DNA from: JBBQBQ01 sp038317685
Lineage (GTDB): Bacteria; Desulfobacterota; Desulfuromonadia; Desulfuromonadales; DDH964
Reading direction: 5' to 3'
DNA: 14,657 nt
NCBI GenBank assembly: GCA_038317685.1
Contig: JBBQBQ010000074.1
Coordinates: 1-14,657 of the forward strand
Numbering within the stretch: the stretch's first letter is position 1; each line of letters opens with the position of its first letter. A program made the position numbers and the translations under genes. Below, piece after piece: positions 5,634-12,512 of this stretch. Under the pieces are notes generated by a model that saw nothing but the letters and a program-made list of their open reading frames with translations, was not told where the DNA came from and searched no databases.

Positions 5634-5746
5634 ACTGACCATCCTAGGCCGCAACCGGTTGCTGGAGCAAGGGGGAATCAACCCGCGAGTCGCGGGTCGA
5701 AGCGCCAACTCCGGCGGCCCGGAGCCGGGGGAACTTAGGGAAGGGG

Positions 5747-6583
5747 CTAATAGCCGAGGAGTCGACGCCGCAGGCCGAGGACTGTTTCGCGGGCAACCTG
5801 CGGCTGGCCGGCCGGTGCCGCCGGCAGAGGAAGCCGGTGGCTGCTGGCGAAGGGCGTCTCCGCCAACTTCAGGTTGTAGGCGAGGACCATCAAGGTGGCG
5901 AGGTTGACCGTGTCGGCGACGTTGTAGGCGAGGAGGGTGGCGCGCGCCGCCTCGTTGCCGGTGCGACGGAATTCGTGCCAGAGCAGCACGGCGAAGTAAC
6001 CATCGATCCCGGCCAACTCCTCCCGCCCGATGCCAAGCTGGCGTTCACACCCCTTGAGGCCGCCCCGGTAGCCGAGGCCATGCAGCAGGTAGCGCAGATC
6101 GATATGGGCCTGGGTCATCCGCAGACCGAAGGCGCGCTCGATGAAGGGCAAATCAAAGGACTTGCCGTTATAGGTCACCAGGAGCCGGTAGGGGGCCAAG
6201 GCGGCCGGAAAATCGGCAAGATTCTCACCCTGGACAAAGGTTTGCACCTGCCGGCCGTCGTAGAGGGCGATGGTGGTGATGGCGTCGGCCCCGGGAGTGA
6301 GGCCGGTGGTTTCGATGTCGAGAAAAGCGGCGGCATGGCAATACTCCGGATAGAGCCGCCAGTGTTCGCGGGACGGGAGCCTCTCGCTGAAATAACCGGG
6401 CTCGCCCTCAGCCAACTGCCGCTGCGACTCCGTCAGGCGCGCGGCAAGGTTCCGGGCCCAGCTCCAGCTTAGCCCGCCGGCACCGGCCAGCAGCGCCTCC
6501 CAGTTGTGTGCCCCGGCAGCCCAGAGCATGCGTTCGCGGCGGGCGCTGATCCCCGGCAGGTGGCAGAAGGTGTTTTTCAGCAT
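5747..6583 (-). CDS. RNase H-fold exonuclease, YprB/RNase_H_2 family
   Basis: 278 residues from ATG 6581-6583. The open frame extends much further upstream, but there it lies antisense to the cytochrome gene, so that part is discarded. An in-frame TTG at 6587-6589 is the alternative start, and the ribosome site is poor. Exonuclease motifs are clear: Exo I FLDIETTGL (Asp89, Glu91), Exo II YNGKSFDLPFIERAF (Asp144), IDLRYL (Asp162), and Exo III AYNVADTVNL (Asp224), forming a DEDD two-metal site. The N-terminal 80 residues (FCHLPGISARRERMLWAAG) contain a helix-hairpin-helix-like segment typical of this family. It likely degrades DNA or RNA in the cytoplasm; the substrate is unknown. Its 5' end faces the divergently transcribed cytochrome gene. 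Confidence 0.82.
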   Translation of the reverse strand: MLKNTFCHLPGISARRERMLWAAGAHNWEALLAGAGGLSWSWARNLAARLTESQRQLAEGEPGYFSERLPSREHWRLYPEYCHAAAFLDIETTGLTPGADAITTIALYDGRQVQTFVQGENLADFPAALAPYRLLVTYNGKSFDLPFIERAFGLRMTQAHIDLRYLLHGLGYRGGLKGCERQLGIGREELAGIDGYFAVLLWHEFRRTGNEAARATLLAYNVADTVNLATLMVLAYNLKLAETPFASSHRLPLPAAPAGQPQVARETVLGLRRRLLGY

Positions 6584-6787
6584 GGCCAAGGGTACACTGC
6601 CCGCCTTTTTCGGGCAATCCCCCCGCTGGATTTTGCGGGGGCAAGGTCTTTGCTGAGGGCTGGATTTACCACGGTTTTTGGTGTATGCTCCTTTCCCCAA
6701 GAGTTGCAAACCATGGCCCTTGGCGGGGAATGATTCCCTTCCGGGGGCTCGAACAAGGCACGTCTCCCTATTGAAAGGACAACAAGA

Positions 6788-7102
6788 ATGAAGAGAATTC
6801 TCGTGGTTGGACTTGCTGCCAGCCTGGCTTTTGCCAGCCTCGCCTTCAGCGCCGACAACATGGCTAAAGCCAAAAAAGTCTACGACGCCAAATGCGCCGT
6901 CTGTCATGCCAGCGGCGTCGCCGGAGCACCCAAGCTCGGCGACAAGGACACCTGGAAACCGCGCATCGCCAAAGGAATGGACAAGCTTTACCTGACGGCT
7001 CAAAAAGGCGTCGGTGCCATGCCCCCGATGGGCGGCTGCAAGACCTGCACGGGCGGCGCCGTCAATGCGGCCGTCGATTACATGGTCGAAAATTCCAAGT
7101 AA
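6788..7102 (+). CDS. Periplasmic c5-type monohaem cytochrome c
   Basis: 104 residues, ATG 6788 with AAAGGA 8 nt upstream. Residues 1-21 form a signal peptide (KRILVVGLAASLAFASLAFS-A). One haem site, Cys36-Ala-Val-Cys39-His40, is followed by GAPKLGDKDTW and the axial-Met segment GAMPPMGGC (Met78). The Cys84-x2-Cys87 pair is the disulfide typical of the c5 subgroup, and AAVDYMVENSK is the usual C-terminal helix. It is a soluble electron carrier of the periplasm, possibly serving respiratory metal or oxyanion reduction. Transcribed alone: divergent from the exonuclease gene and closed by a strong terminator. Confidence 0.93.
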   Translation: MKRILVVGLAASLAFASLAFSADNMAKAKKVYDAKCAVCHASGVAGAPKLGDKDTWKPRIAKGMDKLYLTAQKGVGAMPPMGGCKTCTGGAVNAAVDYMVENSK

Positions 7103-7114
7103 GAAAATGCCGCC

Positions 7115-7131
7115 TCCGGGGCCGCCCCGGA
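7115..7131 (+). repeat. GC-rich stem-loop after the cytochrome gene
   Basis: TCCGGGG-CCG-CCCCGGA, 13 nt beyond the stop codon and upstream of the true terminator. It lacks a T run. It may protect the 3' end of the mRNA. Confidence 0.5.
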
Positions 7132-7148
7132 AGCAGCCCGGCTGAATG

Positions 7149-7195
7149 AACAGCGGGCAGGATGGTGTTTCAGGCCTCCTGCCCGCTGTTTTTTT
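7149..7195 (+). terminator. Intrinsic terminator of the cytochrome gene
   Basis: 14-bp stem AACAGCGGGCAGGA / TCCTGCCCGCTGTT with a 14-nt loop, directly followed by a run of seven T (7189-7195). Confidence 0.9.
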
Positions 7196-7291
7196 GGCGG
7201 GGGCAAGTAGCGGCAAAGGCAAGGGCAGCTTCGCTCAAACGGGTCAGGGCCGGGGTGATGACGAGGGGGGGGAATTGTGCTGCGGCAGGAA

Positions 7292-7942
7292 TTAACGGTC
7301 GCCGTCCGGCGCTGCGGATGGATCATCGGCGGGGTGGTGATGGCGGCCCTTGTCGCTGAACATGCCGCCGGTGACCGCGAAGCCCATGGCTCGCTGCATC
7401 GAAATGTGCACCGGCTTGACCGCCGAGCGGGGGACCATGACGGTGTAGCCGCCGATCTGGTAGGAGAGAGGAAGGTAGACCGCCACCTCGCCGGGGTAGC
7501 CGATCCCTTCCGGCAAGTCATGGAAGTCGTTGCGGGTGACGAAGCCGAGCATCCGCATCGGCACCCCGCCGAACTCCAATTCGACGGTCACCACCTGGTT
7601 GAACTCCCGATCCCTCTGGTGGGAGAAGAAGCCGACGAAGTCCTTGAGCGAACCGTAAAGGGTCTTGATCAGGGGGATGTGGTTCATCATCAGCGATTCG
7701 CTGAGTTCGAAGAGGCGCTTCACCAGGAAGGCATTGAGGGCCAGGCCGAAGAGGAAGACGGTGATGACCCCGGCGAGAAGGCCCATCCCCGGCAGATACC
7801 AGCCCGCGGGAAGGCCGACCTGGAGGATGCCGCCAAGGAGTTTCTCGGCGGTGGTGGCCAACCAGAAGAGGACATAAAAGGTCAGGGCCGCCGGCAGAAT
7901 GGCCGCGAGTCCCCGGAACATGATGGCCCCGAGACGCTTCAT
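7292..7942 (-). CDS. DUF502 family membrane protein
   Basis: 216 residues, ATG 7940-7942 with AAAGGA 7 nt upstream. Two hydrophobic spans (about residues 10-30 and 50-75) are followed by the family signature PLIKTLYGSLKDF (90-102) and a soluble domain with FVTRNDF, GEVAVYLPLS and GGYTVMVPRSAV, all typical of DUF502 (PF04367). The conserved part ends at about residue 195; the last 20 residues (His-, Asp- and Pro-rich) are low-complexity. The function is unknown in bacteria. It follows the PilT/PilU-type gene by 58 bp and is probably the last gene of that operon. Confidence 0.88.
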   Translation of the reverse strand: MKRLGAIMFRGLAAILPAALTFYVLFWLATTAEKLLGGILQVGLPAGWYLPGMGLLAGVITVFLFGLALNAFLVKRLFELSESLMMNHIPLIKTLYGSLKDFVGFFSHQRDREFNQVVTVELEFGGVPMRMLGFVTRNDFHDLPEGIGYPGEVAVYLPLSYQIGGYTVMVPRSAVKPVHISMQRAMGFAVTGGMFSDKGRHHHPADDPSAAPDGDR

Positions 7943-8000
7943 AAATCGATCCTTTCACCGCAGAGGCGCTGCCAACCGGCACCTCGGCTGCGAAGACCGG

Positions 8001-9071
8001 TCAACCTTCGAGCATGAACTTGCGTTCAAGGTCCATGGAACGTGAGATTCGCTTGGCTTCGTCGAGGGCGATGATGTTGCGTTTGCAAAGATCGACCAGA
8101 TGCTGGTCGAGGGTCTGCATCCCGTACTGATCGCGCCCCCGCTCGATATTCTTCTCGATTTCCGCCAGCCGCCCCTCCCGGATGCAGGCCTGGATGGAGG
8201 CCGTGGAACGCATCACCTCGACCACCGGCAGGATATTTTCGCCGGATTTGTCCTTGACCAGGCGCAGGGAGATGGTGGCCACCAGGCAGTCGCCGAGCCG
8301 CTGGCGGATAATCTCCTGGCTATCCGGAGGGAAGTTTCCGATCAGTCGGTTGATGGAGGCCACAGCGTTGGGGGAATGAAGGGTGGAGAAGACCAGATGG
8401 CCGGTCTCGGCGGCCTTGAGGCAGGCGTCGATAGTTTCGGTGTCGCGCATCTCGCCGACCATGATCACGTCCGGGTCCATGCGCAGGGCGGCCTTGAGTG
8501 CCGGGCCAAAGCCCTGGGTGTCGATGCCGACCTCCCGCTGGATGATGCAGCTCTTGTTGGAGGTGAAGAGAAACTCGATCGGGTCCTCGATGGTGATGAT
8601 GTTGAAGGTGAAGTTTTCGTTGAGAAAGCGCAGCATCGAGGCGAGGGTCGTCGATTTGCCGTTGCCGGTCGGTCCGGTGACGAGGATCAGACCCGAGGGG
8701 GCGCAAGCGATCTTTCCCAGCACCGGCGGCAGATTCAATTCCTGGAAAGAGCCGACGCGGGGCGGAATGACGCGCATGACGACGCCGACATGGCCGCGCT
8801 GGCGGAAGAGGCTGACGCGGAAACGGCCGCCGTTGGCCAGGGAGTAGGACGCGTCCTGCTCGCGCAGGTCATCGGAAAGCTGACGCTTGTTGGCGGCAAG
8901 GATGGTCGTGGCGATAAATTCCGTGTCTTCGGGGGTCAGATTCGGCAGTTTGGCCCGGATCAACTGGCCCCGTCCGCGGAAAAACGGCGGGTTGTCCACT
9001 TCGAAATGGACATCGGAAACCCGCTTTTCGAAGGCAATTTCAAGAATCTGGTTCAGCTTGTTGGCATCCAT
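8001..9071 (-). CDS. Type IV pilus twitching-motility ATPase, PilT/PilU family
   Basis: About 356 residues. The start is taken at ATG 9069-9071, 7 nt after a GAGG; the adjacent ATG (9074) and an upstream GTG (9086) are alternatives. The N-domain carries SDVHFEV. The ATPase core shows Walker A GPTGNGKST (133-141), Asp box IEDPIEF (161-167), Walker B IMVGEMRD (203-210) and His box STLHS (229-233). The C-terminus (RDQYGMQTLDQHLVDL) resembles PilU more than PilT. Such hexameric ATPases power pilus retraction at the inner-membrane base. The genome probably has other PilT paralogues, since this one is away from pilus structural genes. Likely co-transcribed with the DUF4388 gene (45 bp upstream) and DUF502. 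Confidence 0.93.
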   Translation of the reverse strand: MDANKLNQILEIAFEKRVSDVHFEVDNPPFFRGRGQLIRAKLPNLTPEDTEFIATTILAANKRQLSDDLREQDASYSLANGGRFRVSLFRQRGHVGVVMRVIPPRVGSFQELNLPPVLGKIACAPSGLILVTGPTGNGKSTTLASMLRFLNENFTFNIITIEDPIEFLFTSNKSCIIQREVGIDTQGFGPALKAALRMDPDVIMVGEMRDTETIDACLKAAETGHLVFSTLHSPNAVASINRLIGNFPPDSQEIIRQRLGDCLVATISLRLVKDKSGENILPVVEVMRSTASIQACIREGRLAEIEKNIERGRDQYGMQTLDQHLVDLCKRNIIALDEAKRISRSMDLERKFMLEG

Positions 9072-9116
9072 CATCACGCCTCGCACTGGTTGGGCCGGAC
9101 TAGCGGATCAATCGTT

Positions 9117-10910
9117 CTAGGCCAGGCCTTTTTGAAGTTTTTTCCGATAGAGGGCATTTTCCAGGACCATCCCCCCCTGAATGGCCAGGACCTCGAGGAG
9201 ATCGGTGTCCACCCGGGGGGGCGGGTCCGGTCCGAAATCGGCATAGATCAGGAACCTGGCCTTGCCGAAACTGGCGACCGGGAGGAGCAGGTGAGTCGCC
9301 TCCAGCGGCGGGCCGAGGACCGTCAGCAACTGCTCCCCGAGGAGGGGATCGGCGACCGGACCGAAGGCCAGCCGGCAACCGTCGATCACTTCCGTCAACC
9401 GGGACGATCCAGCCAGCGGAATTCGAACCCCCGGCGCCGGGGTTTCGCCGCGGCCCTCGTCTTCGCTCCCCCCGAAGCCGAAGCCGCGGTCCGCCAGAAG
9501 CTCCTCGTTGCCGACCACCAAGATCAACGCCCGGGGGAAGATTCCGGCGACGAATTTCAGGACCCCGAAGGCCACATCGCGCGGTTCCGCCAGGTCTTTA
9601 AGGGCGGCGCAACAGTCCCGTAACCGGCCGAGCTGATCCCCTCCCCGCTCCCCGGCCCAGCCCTGGAAAAAAGCCCGCAGGGCCTGTAGAAAGACAATGA
9701 AATCGGCCGCAAAGCCGGCCTTCCCCACCTCTCGAAGCGGCCGCGGCAGGACCGTGCGCACCCCCTCGCGAAAGGCGTTCAGGGCAAAGGCATCATCCTG
9801 AGGGGCAACCAGTTGACCAATGACAGCGTGGGGGAACTGCTGCTGGATGCGCCGTCGCAGATCGACCAGAGACTCCTGGGGAAATTCGCCGGCGCTTGTC
9901 CCGGGGCGATCGAACAGGACCAGCGGAGCAAACCCCTTGACCAGCGACTGACCGATGATCATGTCGAGGTCTGATCCCTCATCGGTCGCGAAGGCCAGCA
10001 GGCCGTCGTGTTTGCCGATGGTGGTCAGCGCATGGGTCAGGAGGGGATCGCAGCTGTAGAGGATCAGGGCCAGGCTGCCCGCCCCCGGCCCGCGGCCGGC
10101 CGGGGGTTTTCCGGCCAGCGGGAGCAAAAAGTCCAGCAATTCATCGCGCTCTTCGATCGCTAGCCCGGGGGCCGCCTCGGACAGCCTCCGGCGTTCAACC
10201 GTTTCCGGGTCCGGCTCGGGATCGGCCAGGCCGATGAAGACGTCCGGGATATGGCGCACCAACTGGTCGAGGCCTGAAAGACCGAGGATGTCCGCCGAAA
10301 TCTCCGGACCGCTTTCGGCGCGAACCGAAGCGACCGAAGCGGCGGGAGCGGCAAGTTCCTCCTCTTCGGCGAACTCCGCTTCCAGCACCCCGTCCCGCTT
10401 CTTTTCGTCGTAGAGGCGCAGCGCCTCCATCAGGACATTCTGGCTGTTGAGGTTGACCTCCCGCTTCATCTTCTCCGGGATGTAGCGGTATTCGTCGGAA
10501 ACATTGACGACATCAACATCGAAGGTGAAGCTTCCCTCTTTCCAGATCAGGACCTCCAGGACCGTCTTCTCGATCAGGATCTCCAGCCCCTTGAAGGCCT
10601 CCTCCTTGTTGACCAGTCCTTTGTCCAGCAGCATGGTGATGAGAGGTTTGCGGGCGACGCCGGCAGCCTGCTGCTCGGCCAGAGCCTGTTCCAGGACCTC
10701 CGGGGTGATGGCGCTGGTTTCGACCAGGATTTTACCGACGCGCACGGTGTTGTGGGCGTTGTTGGCGCTGACGATGTACCCGTCGCGGAAGACCAGCTGG
10801 TTGTCACCCTTGCGGTTGTGGACGGTCAGGGTCCCCGACTTGCGGGCCGCATGCAGGAGTTGAATGATGTCAACAATGGGTAGGTGTTCAAGATCGCCGG
10901 TAAACGACAT
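9117..10910 (-). CDS. DUF4388 multidomain protein with degenerate receiver- and GAF-like regions
   Basis: 597 residues, ATG 10910 with GAGAGG 10 nt before. Residues 1-165 are a DUF4388/PatA-like N-terminal domain (FTGDLEHLPIVDIIQLL, SGTLTV, FRDGYIVSA, ILIEKTVLEVLIWKEGSFTF). A charged linker with repeated Glu/Ala follows (175-250). Residues about 278-395 have the alternating strand/helix pattern of a response-regulator receiver (LALILYSCDPL, FAPLVLFDRPG, LPRPL), but no standard DD...D...K phosphoacceptor set, so I call it receiver-like only. Residues about 410-597 resemble a GAF-type sensor (GVLKFVAGIFPRALILVV; FLIYADFG). DUF4388 proteins occur with motility and gliding regulators. Position upstream of the pilus ATPase suggests control of twitching motility (inference). 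Confidence 0.78.
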   Translation of the reverse strand: MSFTGDLEHLPIVDIIQLLHAARKSGTLTVHNRKGDNQLVFRDGYIVSANNAHNTVRVGKILVETSAITPEVLEQALAEQQAAGVARKPLITMLLDKGLVNKEEAFKGLEILIEKTVLEVLIWKEGSFTFDVDVVNVSDEYRYIPEKMKREVNLNSQNVLMEALRLYDEKKRDGVLEAEFAEEEELAAPAASVASVRAESGPEISADILGLSGLDQLVRHIPDVFIGLADPEPDPETVERRRLSEAAPGLAIEERDELLDFLLPLAGKPPAGRGPGAGSLALILYSCDPLLTHALTTIGKHDGLLAFATDEGSDLDMIIGQSLVKGFAPLVLFDRPGTSAGEFPQESLVDLRRRIQQQFPHAVIGQLVAPQDDAFALNAFREGVRTVLPRPLREVGKAGFAADFIVFLQALRAFFQGWAGERGGDQLGRLRDCCAALKDLAEPRDVAFGVLKFVAGIFPRALILVVGNEELLADRGFGFGGSEDEGRGETPAPGVRIPLAGSSRLTEVIDGCRLAFGPVADPLLGEQLLTVLGPPLEATHLLLPVASFGKARFLIYADFGPDPPPRVDTDLLEVLAIQGGMVLENALYRKKLQKGLA

Positions 10911-11182
10911 TGCTTTACGACCTCTCTCGGGACGGACTCGCCAACGCTCCGCCAGACCCTGCCGTCCGGACCAAAGCGCCTTTAATAATCTCAGGGTCCG
11001 CGACGATTGGCAATAGTTTGTCGCAACTTTCGGGAGAAGAATTTTTGACCGGCCGACTTTCCCCCTGCTGACCGAAGGGAATTGGACCGGGAAGGCCTGG
11101 CAGGGCCTCTCGGTTCCCGACCGGAACCAGCCCCGGAAGCTGCAGCTGCCGGCCGATTTTGCAGAATCCGGCAGCCGGGGAG
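10911..11182. other. Intergenic region, promoter area of the DUF4388-pilT operon
   Basis: No gene supported. It holds the candidate promoter at 10985-11013 and the ribosome site of the DUF4388 gene. The 100-codon minus-strand frame (10915-11217) shows proline-rich composition without any recognisable motif or ribosome site. Confidence 0.5.
10985..11013 (-). promoter_or_regulatory. Candidate sigma70 promoter of the DUF4388-pilT-DUF502 operon
   Basis: Minus strand: -35 TTGCCA (11013-11008), 17-bp spacer, -10 GATTAT (10990-10985). It gives a leader of roughly 65 nt before the DUF4388 start codon. Confidence 0.5.
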
Positions 11183-11210
11183 TTGACTGGTGAGCTCGGA
11201 ACGATACGAT
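11183..11210 (+). promoter_or_regulatory. Candidate sigma70 promoter of the small cysteine-rich gene
   Basis: -35 TTGACT (11183-11188), 16-bp spacer, -10 TACGAT (11205-11210). The start would be near 11217, giving a leader of about 20 nt to the ribosome site AGGTGG. Confidence 0.5.
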
Positions 11211-11237
11211 TTAACAAAACCCATCAGGTGGATGATC

Positions 11238-11417
11238 ATGAGTTAAAACGACTGCACCAACCCCGAGGAACATTGTGACATGCACGCCTGCCAGCTGAAG
11301 TATAAAGAGATGAATCCGGAAATTGCCAAAATATTCGAGAACCCCCGCTTTGCCTGCACCAACTGCGGGACCAAGGTCCATGACCAAGCAAACGTTTGCC
11401 GGCCGAAAGCCCTGTAG
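11238..11417 (+). pseudogene. Small cysteine-rich zinc-ribbon-like protein, interrupted by an in-frame TAA
   Basis: From ATG 11238, well placed 6 nt after AGGTGG, the frame reads M-S-stop-N-D-C-T-N-P-E-E-H-C-D-M-H-A-C, then QLKYKEMNPEIAKIFENPRF, then A-C-T-N-C-G-T-K-V-H-D-Q-A-N-V-C, ending at TAG 11415-11417 (59 codons). The cysteine pairs before and after the stop, a promoter upstream and a terminator 32 bp downstream mark it as a real small gene. I believe similar 55-60 residue proteins with a CTNPE start occur in Desulfuromonadales, but this is from memory. TAA at 11244-11246 would be AAA (Lys) with one base changed. Translation could restart at ATG 11280 (GAGGAA 9 nt upstream), giving 45 residues but losing the first two cysteines. 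Sequencing error is also possible. Confidence 0.6.
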
Positions 11418-11448
11418 CACGACCTTCGGCAGGTCGGATCGCAGCCAA

Positions 11449-11492
11449 CCGCCGCAGCGGACCCCTCTCCGGGGCCGCTGCGGCGGTTTTTT
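11449..11492 (+). terminator. Intrinsic terminator of the small cysteine-rich gene
   Basis: 12-bp stem CCGCCGCAGCGG / CCGCTGCGGCGG extended by CCCC/GGGG across a bulged A, followed by six T (11487-11492). Confidence 0.88.
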
Positions 11493-11520
11493 CGGTCCGA
11501 TCCCGGCCCGGAAGGGGACG

Positions 11521-12417
11521 TCAGGCGCGCAGGGAACCGAGGAAGATTGCTCCGAGAATCAGCGCAATGCCGAAAACTTCATGGAGGGCGGTCGGGCGCT
11601 GGAAGACCAGCACTTCCCAGACGCAGGAGAGGGCCGGCTGCAGCAGCAGCACCAGGCTGGCGAGGGTCGCCGGGGTGTCACGCATGGCCGAGGAGATCAG
11701 TGACCAGCCGAGGGTGGTGCTGATCACGCCGGCCCCGATCAGGGCGAGGAGTGAGCCGCCGTCGGGGATGCGGAAGGAACTCCCGCCGAGCAGGCAGGCC
11801 ATGGCCATAAAGCCCATGCAGACCAGGGAGATGACGAGCATGGCCGAGACGCCATTGACGGCGGCATGGCTCATGGCCCGTTTGATGAGGAGGATATAGG
11901 ACGAGTAGAAAACCGCGGTGCCGAGTCCGAGGAGGACGCCGAGGCGGTAGCCCGGCGCCACTCCCGCGGGGTTCAAGCCGGTGATCAGCAGCAGGCCGGC
12001 CAGAGCGAGGACCACCGCGACCAGAAACATCCGGTTGAGTTTCTGACCGAGGATGAGCCAGGAAAAAAGGGCGGTAAAGAAGACCTGGAAATTCCCCAGG
12101 AGCGTCGACAACCCCGGACCGACCAAGTGGATGCTGCGGTGCCAGCACATGAAATCGATGCCGAGCAACACCCCGCATCCAGCCAGAACCAGCACTGATC
12201 GCTGCGGCAATCGCCAGGGGATCCGGCTCAGCCCCAGCCAAAGCAGAAGCCCCAAACCGGAAAACAGCATGCGGTAAAAACCGGCCGCGTCGGGAGCGAC
12301 GGCAGCCAGCTTGATGAAAATCGGCGAAAAGCTGATGCAGACTGAACCGACCAGTAGCCGTAGCAGCGGGAAGCGGATCGCGGGGGGCGGCAGGTCGGTG
12401 GAGGGATTCGAGGTCAT
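11521..12417 (-). CDS. EamA/DMT superfamily permease (10-TM metabolite exporter type)
   Basis: 298 residues, about ten hydrophobic spans in two EamA repeats: the first with SFSPIFIKLAA...GFYRMLFSGLGLLLWLGL and LSTLLGNFQVFFTALFSWLILGQKL, the second from about 160 (LGVLLGLGTAVFYSSYILLIKRA) ending in LVLLLQPALSCVWEVLVFQ and FGIALILGAIFLGS. Length is normal. Such inner-membrane carriers move amino acids, purines or other metabolites, usually outward; the substrate is not predictable. The ribosome site at the ATG 12417 is weak. A 95-bp gap to the Fe-S gene upstream leaves co-transcription open. Confidence 0.88.
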   Translation of the reverse strand: MTSNPSTDLPPPAIRFPLLRLLVGSVCISFSPIFIKLAAVAPDAAGFYRMLFSGLGLLLWLGLSRIPWRLPQRSVLVLAGCGVLLGIDFMCWHRSIHLVGPGLSTLLGNFQVFFTALFSWLILGQKLNRMFLVAVVLALAGLLLITGLNPAGVAPGYRLGVLLGLGTAVFYSSYILLIKRAMSHAAVNGVSAMLVISLVCMGFMAMACLLGGSSFRIPDGGSLLALIGAGVISTTLGWSLISSAMRDTPATLASLVLLLQPALSCVWEVLVFQRPTALHEVFGIALILGAIFLGSLRA

Positions 12418-12512
12418 GGAAGATCATCCGCGCAAGGGGAGGCGGCCAATCTAGCACGAACGGACGGTGCGGACGTACAGCAATCCAGACGACGTTCGCA
12501 TAATGCGCCCCG

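Noticed and set aside
5684..5724. Two small palindromes (ACCCGC/GCGGGT and CTCCGG/CCGGAG) between the YkgJ and exonuclease genes
   Set aside because: Not followed by T runs on either strand, so not called terminators.
6619..6642. CCCCCGC / GCGGGGG stem-loop between exonuclease and cytochrome genes
   Set aside because: Loop of 8 nt, no T tract in either direction and no conserved leader recognisable; likely GC-rich chance.
6661..6689. TGGATT / TATGCT as a promoter for the cytochrome gene
   Set aside because: The -35 matches only three of six bases; too weak to list.
6584..7222. Long upstream extension of the exonuclease open frame
   Set aside because: It lies antisense to the cytochrome gene and its terminator and has no homology; the exonuclease motifs and plausible start begin at 6583.
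10915..11239. Two minus-strand frames upstream of the DUF4388 gene
   Set aside because: Proline/serine/glycine-rich translations without motifs, and they overlap a good promoter for the downstream operon.
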